In this document: in pieces, positions 63,006-64,000 of the stretch
Layout of the letters: every line of letters starts with the position of its first letter
How positions within the stretch are numbered: the stretch's first letter is position 1
Source: JAAYZH01 sp964479695
GTDB lineage: Bacteria > Bacillota > Clostridia > Saccharofermentanales > Fastidiosipilaceae
Reading direction: 5' to 3'
NCBI GenBank assembly: GCA_964479695.1
Contig: CAYZSO010000010.1
Coordinates: 1-64,000, forward strand
DNA: 64,000 nucleotides
Program-made: the position numbers and the translations under genes
Notes under the pieces: model-generated
Told to the model about the DNA's origin: nothing
What the model saw: the letters and a program-made list of their open reading frames with translations, nothing else
Databases searched by the model: none

Positions 63006-63465
63006 GCGCATATCTTCAAATTTGCTTTTATGTGCATGATAGAGCCGAAGTTTATTGCGTGACATGTCACCCAGATTGCGCATATCTTCAAATTTGCTTT
63101 TATGTGCATGATAGAGCCGAAGTTTATTGAGTGACATGTCACCCAGATTGCGCATATCTTCAAATTTGCCTTTATGTGCATGATAGAGCAGAAGTTTATG
63201 CGTGACATGTCACGCAGTTTGCACATATCTTCAAATTTGCTTAAATGTGCATGATAGAGCCGAAGTTTATGTGTGACACGTCGCTCAGTTTGCACATATC
63301 TTCAAATTTGCCTTTATGTGCATGATAGAGCCGAAGTTTATTGCGTGACATGTCACTCAGATTGCACATATCTTCAAATTTGCTTTAATGTGCATGATAG
63401 AGCCGAAGTTTATGTGTGACACGTCGCTCAGTTTGCGCATATCTTCAAATTTGCTTAAATGTTCA
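63006..63465. repeat. 72-bp tandem repeat, six full units and one partial
   Basis: Units begin at 63006, 63078, 63150, 63221, 63292, 63364 and 63435, with spacings of 72, 72, 71, 71, 72 and 71 bases. Each starts GCGCATATCTTCAAATTTGC or GCACATATC, includes GTGCATGATAGAGCCGAAGT, and ends with a palindrome-rich GTGACATGTCACCCAG or a variant. There are no unique spacers. The minus strand is open in places because 72 is a multiple of three, but the 71-base units break the frame, so this is not a credible protein gene. Confidence 0.9.
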
Positions 63466-63470
63466 AACAC

Positions 63471-63567
63471 AAACAATAGCGAACCAGCACCTGAAACCAT
63501 AAGCTGTAGAAAGCGTTCCTACAATGACCAACTCAAACGATAGCGAACCAGCACTAGAAACCATAAG
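63471..63567. repeat. Two copies of a 33-bp repeat
   Basis: AAACAATAGCGAACCAGCAC at 63471-63503 and AAACGATAGCGAACCAGCAC at 63535-63567, each followed by a similar GAAACCATAAG. A separate pair AATGCTAGATCG lies at about 63600-63625. Confidence 0.7.
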
Positions 63568-63649
63568 TCGATAATTGGGAGAAATTCTTTACTTTGGCTA
63601 ATGCTAGATCGCCGAATGCTAGATCGTCAAATGCTCAATCTCCAAAAAC

Positions 63650-64000
63650 TTAATCGAGCTTCGATGTAGAACCCGTCGTCGAACTAGAATCCGTCGAACT
63701 AGAATCTGTCGAGCTAGTAGCCGCCGAACCAGTGTCTTTCGACGCCGAACCAGCGTCTTTCGCCGCCGAACCAGTGTCTTTCGACGCCGAACCTGCGTCT
63801 TTTGACGACGAATCGTCGTCGAAGAAGGAGGAGTCGAAGCCTTCGGTAGCGTCAGATTTGAAGATGACTTTGGCCGTACCTAAAATGAGCTTGATGTCGG
63901 TTAGGAGACTGAAATTCTCGATGTAGTAGATGTCCATGCGAGCCTTGTCTTCAAAAGATGTGTTGTACTTACCGTAAATTTGAGCGTAACCGGTGATGCC
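63650..64000 (-). CDS. 3' end of an exopolysaccharide priming glycosyltransferase with a low-complexity tail
   Basis: The frame enters from the right edge and reads the conserved end of polyprenyl glycosylphosphotransferases: GITGYAQIYGKYNTSFEDKA, MDIYYIENFSLLTDIKLILG and TAKVIFKSDATEGF. It then continues with about 60 residues of Ser/Lys/Asp/Gly repeats (KDAGSAS and KDTGSAA, a 21-base unit) up to a TAA at 63650. The enzyme adds the first sugar-1-phosphate to undecaprenyl phosphate. The active site lies outside the window. The tail has no counterpart in most family members and matches the low-complexity ends of its neighbours. Confidence 0.85.
   Translation of the reverse strand, partial: GITGYAQIYGKYNTSFEDKARMDIYYIENFSLLTDIKLILGTAKVIFKSDATEGFDSSFFDDDSSSKDAGSASKDTGSAAKDAGSASKDTGSAATSSTDSSSTDSSSTTGSTSKLD

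Noticed and set aside
62904..63295. Repeat protein encoded on the minus strand of the 72-bp array
   Set aside because: Frames stay open only because 72 is a multiple of three; 71-base units shift the frame and no ribosome site is convincing.
63006..63465. CRISPR array
   Set aside because: The units are contiguous 71-72-base tandem copies without unique spacers, and no cas gene is present.

Overview
The window reads as a Gram-positive, clostridia-like chromosome. Strong GGAGG-type ribosome binding sites precede most genes, several lipoproteins carry lipoboxes, there is an LytR-CpsA-Psr (LCP) protein, and the insertion sequences (ISLre2-type, IS1634-type) are typical of Firmicutes. No rRNA or tRNA gene was seen. 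The assignment rests on gene families and signals only.

Layout. 1-5.7 kb is host background: lipoproteins, a family 4 glycosyltransferase, an SPFH membrane protein with a small ribbon-helix-helix partner, and a PQQ-type sugar dehydrogenase cut off by an ISLre2-type element at 5726-7237. The element has no target duplication, and its right flank is the tail of an unrelated nucleotidyltransferase, so it marks a rearrangement junction. From 7.2 to 17.7 kb runs a polysaccharide precursor module: CapF-like reductase, HTH-GHMP kinase fusion, nucleotidyltransferase, UDP-glucuronate 4-epimerase and UDP-glucose dehydrogenase. A large SIR2-STAND-SEC-C gene and a broken DUF4760-like gene are inserted in it. 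17.7-24.3 kb is accessory DNA: membrane and hypothetical genes, an XRE/ImmA regulator pair, an attenuator-like leader, a lone IS630-type HTH gene, an XRE-NADAR-phosphoesterase operon, and a candidate structured RNA. 24.3-33.5 kb is a second, partly decayed surface polysaccharide cluster with three crippled genes followed by Wzy, GT2s, pyruvyltransferase, Wzx and an F420-hydrogenase-beta-like protein.

33.5-48 kb is a defence/decay zone: a Cap4-nuclease-STAND gene, a RelE/ParE-Phd toxin-antitoxin pair, a GHKL ATPase gene with one in-frame stop, an FRG-domain gene preceded by an intact IS1634-type element with a 6-bp duplication, several decayed copies of a zinc-ribbon (DUF6431-like) gene, and a tight uncharacterised five-gene cassette. 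At 48.0-49.7 kb there is a NERD-helicase on the minus strand.

50.1-62.9 kb is an intact polysaccharide operon: GtrB-like transferase, LCP ligase, the complete UDP-N-acetyl-L-fucosamine pathway (CapE, CapF, CapG), a WbuB-like transferase, flippase, two further transferases, and an O-antigen polymerase. A 72-bp tandem repeat and the 3' end of a convergent priming glycosyltransferase close the window.

Points that cut across regions: two STAND-type defence proteins; several accessory genes each disabled by one in-frame stop or one-base frameshift; and a 13-base word (GGCGGCTTTGGCC and complement) repeated in both coding and non-coding host-like DNA but not seen in the 34-kb acquired block.
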